Assembly: GCA_023265735.1 (NCBI GenBank) | Contig: JAHFSN010000085.1 | Location: forward strand, 1-7,648 | DNA: 7,648 nucleotides | From: Spirochaetaceae bacterium | Lineage (GTDB): Bacteria > Spirochaetota > Spirochaetia > JABEVK01 | Reading direction: 5' to 3' | Shown: positions 6,697 to 7,648 of the stretch, piece by piece | How positions within the stretch are numbered: the stretch's first letter is position 1 | How the letters are laid out: the number at the start of each line of letters is the position of its first letter | Translations under genes and position numbers: made by a program | Notes under the pieces: generated by a model | Told to the model about the DNA's origin: nothing | Databases searched by the model: none | The model's input: the letters and a program-made list of their open reading frames with translations, nothing else

Positions 6697-7017
6697 GTGA
6701 TCTGCATTAACCAAGACAGTCCCTACAAGCAGTTGGAGCCCGGCGTGGAACGCAAGATCCTGGCCACGGGGGGCGGCCTGATGACGGCCCAGTTCCGGTT
6801 CCAGAAGGGGGCCATCGGCGCCCTCCACTCCCACCCCCACGAGCAGGTCGGCTACGTGGTCTCAGGCAGCGTCGACCTGACCCTCGAAGGCAAGACCCAG
6901 ACCCTCCGGGCCGGCGACAGCTACTACGTTCCCCCGGGGCTGGTCCACGGCGTGAAGGCCCTGGAGGACACGGTCCTCGTCGACGTGTTCACTCCCCAGC
7001 GGCAGGATTTTCTGTAG
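6697..7017 (+). CDS. Small single-domain cupin, KdgF-like
   Basis: This 106-residue protein is a single beta-barrel cupin. Motif 1 is GAIGALHSHPHEQVGYVVSG (38-57), offering metal ligands H44 and H46 with H48, E49 or Q50 nearby. Motif 2 is GDSYYVPPGLVHGV (73-86), with H84. The HSHPHEQ word and compact length resemble KdgF, which opens unsaturated uronates in pectin and alginate breakdown, but many unrelated small cupins share it, so the substrate is open. The start is a GTG with AGGAG 6 bases upstream. The gap of 59 bases after the GIN gene holds a TTGACC (6639-6644) but no good -10 box, so it may have its own weak promoter or be read through from the operon. A TRAP permease gene converges from the right; TRAP systems often import uronates, which mildly supports a sugar-acid role. 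Confidence 0.85.
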   Translation: MICINQDSPYKQLEPGVERKILATGGGLMTAQFRFQKGAIGALHSHPHEQVGYVVSGSVDLTLEGKTQTLRAGDSYYVPPGLVHGVKALEDTVLVDVFTPQRQDFL

Positions 7018-7049
7018 TTTGCCGGTTCGTCGTACTACCGAAGAATTGA

Positions 7050-7230
7050 ACCGCCCGCTTCGCTCAAGACGCCAAGGACGCCAAGTTCCGGATGGCGTTC
7101 GGACGACCCTCACTGTGGAATAAGGGGAAGTCTGGAAGCACTCAGAGATGCGGAGACGGGGAAGGCGGAACCCGTCCCCGTTTCTTCTTGGCGTTCTCTG
7201 CGTCTTGAGTGAGCGCAGCGAACGGGCGGT
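7050..7230. repeat. Imperfect palindromic intergenic repeat element
   Basis: The left arm (7050-7085) begins ACCGCCCG-CTTCGCT-CAAGACG and ends in two tandem copies of GACGCCAAG (7068-7076 and 7077-7085). The right arm (7187-7230) is its reverse complement with small changes: read on the minus strand, it has ACCGCCCG, TTCGCT, an extra 8-9 bases, CAAGACGC and a closing ACGCCAAG. Between the arms are about 100 bases containing a smaller stem-loop. No transposase frame is present. Words such as GACGCCAAGGACGCCAAG recur in intergenic repeats of many bacterial genomes, so a REP- or MITE-like element is likely. Confidence 0.65.
7153..7184 (+). repeat. Stem-loop inside the repeat element, terminator-like
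   Basis: ACGGGG (7156-7161) pairs with CCCCGT (7176-7181). A G-T wobble and two further pairs extend the stem to nine, with a 14-base loop. The T/C-rich TTTCTTCTT follows directly on the plus strand. It could end transcription coming from the cupin gene about 140 bases upstream, or it may simply be the core of the repeat element. Confidence 0.35.
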
Positions 7231-7259
7231 GAATCTCAGTCGTGAAGACTGACCGCCCG
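7223..7259. repeat. Compound stem-loop joining the right arm to a third arm copy
   Basis: CGGGCGGT (7223-7230) pairs with ACCGCCCG (7252-7259). Inside is a second stem, CAGTC (7237-7241) with GACTG (7247-7251), around a 5-base loop, leaving a 6-base one-sided bulge. The 3' side continues CTTTGCGAGACGAC, a degenerate third copy of the element's left arm, so repeat units are stacked here in alternating orientation. Confidence 0.5.
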
Positions 7260-7291
7260 CTTTGCGAGACGACACGGAAGAAGAGAGGGCG

Positions 7292-7318
7292 AAAGATCCT
7301 GGCTCATCGGGTCTTTTT
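7292..7318 (+). terminator. Weak candidate rho-independent terminator
   Basis: AAAGATCC (7292-7299) pairs with GGGTCTTT (7309-7316) through one T-G wobble around a 9-base loop, and T residues run to 7318. The orientation would stop plus-strand transcription from the cupin side before it enters the TRAP gene. The stem is AT-rich and the T-run is partly used in the stem, so support is modest. Confidence 0.3.
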
Positions 7319-7330
7319 CGTGGGAAAAGC

Positions 7331-7361
7331 TGCTTCCGAGGCACCTTTTTCTGCTTCCGAG
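7331..7361. repeat. Short direct repeat TGCTTCCGAG, two copies
   Basis: The ten-base word occurs at 7331-7340 and 7352-7361, 21 bases apart, roughly two helical turns. The second copy forms the outer part of the adjacent stem-loop. Two copies of ten bases could be a local duplication or paired protein sites; nothing else supports either reading. Confidence 0.35.
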
Positions 7362-7403
7362 ACCCCTCGTTGTACAGTTTCTATCCACCGAGGGGTATCG
7401 GGA
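7355..7403 (-). terminator. Stem-loop just past the TRAP permease stop codon
   Basis: ACCCCTCG (7362-7369) pairs perfectly with CGAGGGGT (7389-7396) around a 19-base loop. After one mismatch the stem continues with GA/TC and CC/GG pairs out to about 7355 and 7403, some 13 pairs in all. It starts 10 bases after the TRAP stop on the minus strand, where a terminator or mRNA-stabilising structure would be expected. No T-run follows on that strand, so it is not a classical intrinsic terminator. Confidence 0.4.
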
Positions 7404-7413
7404 ACGTTTTACC

Positions 7414-7648
7414 TCACTTGAATCCCGGTATCACCAGCCTCGGCAGCCACAGCACGAAATCGGGCACGTAGGTCAGAAACCCCAGCACAATCACCATGGT
7501 GGTCAGGAAAGGGATCATTCCCTTCACCATCTTTTCTATGGAGATCTGCCCGATGGCGCACCCCACGAAGAGGGCCGACCCTACCGGCGGGGTGATGAGC
7601 CCGATGCCCAGGTTGAGCATCATGATGACCCCCAGCTGCACCGGGTGG
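7414..7648 (-). CDS. TRAP transporter large permease subunit (DctM type), C-terminal fragment
   Basis: Only the last 77 or so codons are in the window; the gene continues beyond the right edge, so no start should be assigned here. DctM-type subunits are the main sodium-driven membrane component of TRAP transporters, working with a small DctQ subunit and a periplasmic binding protein to import organic or sugar acids. The visible part begins His-Pro-Val-Gln-Leu-Gly and runs through MMLNLGIGLITPPVGSALF and VGCAIGQISIEK, which are highly characteristic of the family's conserved end. One more hydrophobic helix (about IPFLTTMVIVLGFLTYVP) follows before the short C-terminus ending VIPGFK. The stop is TGA at 7416-7414. 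The gene converges on the cupin. The substrate cannot be told from this fragment. Confidence 0.93.
   Translation of the reverse strand, partial: HPVQLGVIMMLNLGIGLITPPVGSALFVGCAIGQISIEKMVKGMIPFLTTMVIVLGFLTYVPDFVLWLPRLVIPGFK

Larger units (their letters stand above)
7018..7413. other. Intergenic region without a supported gene
   Basis: These 396 bases separate two converging genes. Frames crossing them lack ribosome binding sites and family resemblance, and they read through the palindromic arms. The content is the repeat element, its third arm, and the stem-loops listed separately. It appears to be a 3'-to-3' spacer that has accumulated repeats. Confidence 0.7.

Noticed and set aside
7046..7270. 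CRISPR-like array from the repeated ACCGCCCG and GACGCCAAG words
   Set aside because: The copies are in alternating orientation, differ in length and have no uniform spacers; there are no cas genes.
6862..7344. A 160-codon minus-strand frame across the cupin end and the repeat element
   Set aside because: It is half antisense to the cupin and half inside palindromic repeat sequence, with no domain resemblance.

Overview
The window is GC-rich throughout, with dense coding and strong G/C bias at third codon positions. It holds ordinary chromosomal genes: a secreted or periplasmic GH20 enzyme, a short-form phosphate acetyltransferase, a YtrA-type GntR/ABC operon ending in a GIN-domain protein, and a TRAP permease. 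This suggests a Gram-negative, heterotrophic, high-GC bacterium. The GntR-ABC-GIN combination fits Acidobacteriota or a neighbouring phylum, but that placement is a guess from gene content and was not tested.

Layout. Positions 31-2392 (minus strand) carry a GH20 beta-N-acetylhexosaminidase with a signal peptide, followed 10 bases later by a TyrA-type prephenate/arogenate dehydrogenase. A further gene may begin at the left edge. Divergent from these, with only 30 bases between the start codons, is pta (2423-3418, plus). It is followed by an unrecognised 106-codon gene with a TTG start (3449-3769).

The centre of interest is 3766-6637. A TTGACA-17-TATCCT promoter overlaps the stop codon of the 106-codon gene. 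A 24-base inverted repeat (AGTGT-A-CTA / TAG-A-ACACT) lies across the predicted transcription start. Behind it are four plus-strand genes with mutually overlapping ends: an ABC ATPase, a six-helix membrane protein, a YtrA-subfamily GntR regulator and a membrane-anchored GIN-domain (DUF2807) protein. The simplest reading is an autoregulated envelope operon. The regulator would bind the inverted repeat and release it under some envelope or small-molecule signal, switching on the transporter and the beta-helical surface protein together.

The right end has a KdgF-like small cupin (6697-7017, plus) and, convergent with it, the C-terminus of a TRAP transporter large permease (DctM type, minus, running off the window). 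The 396-base gap between them has no convincing gene. It contains an imperfect palindromic repeat element built on 'GACGCCAAG' and 'ACCGCCCG' words, plus three further stem-loops. No tRNA, rRNA, CRISPR array, transposase or phage gene was seen.
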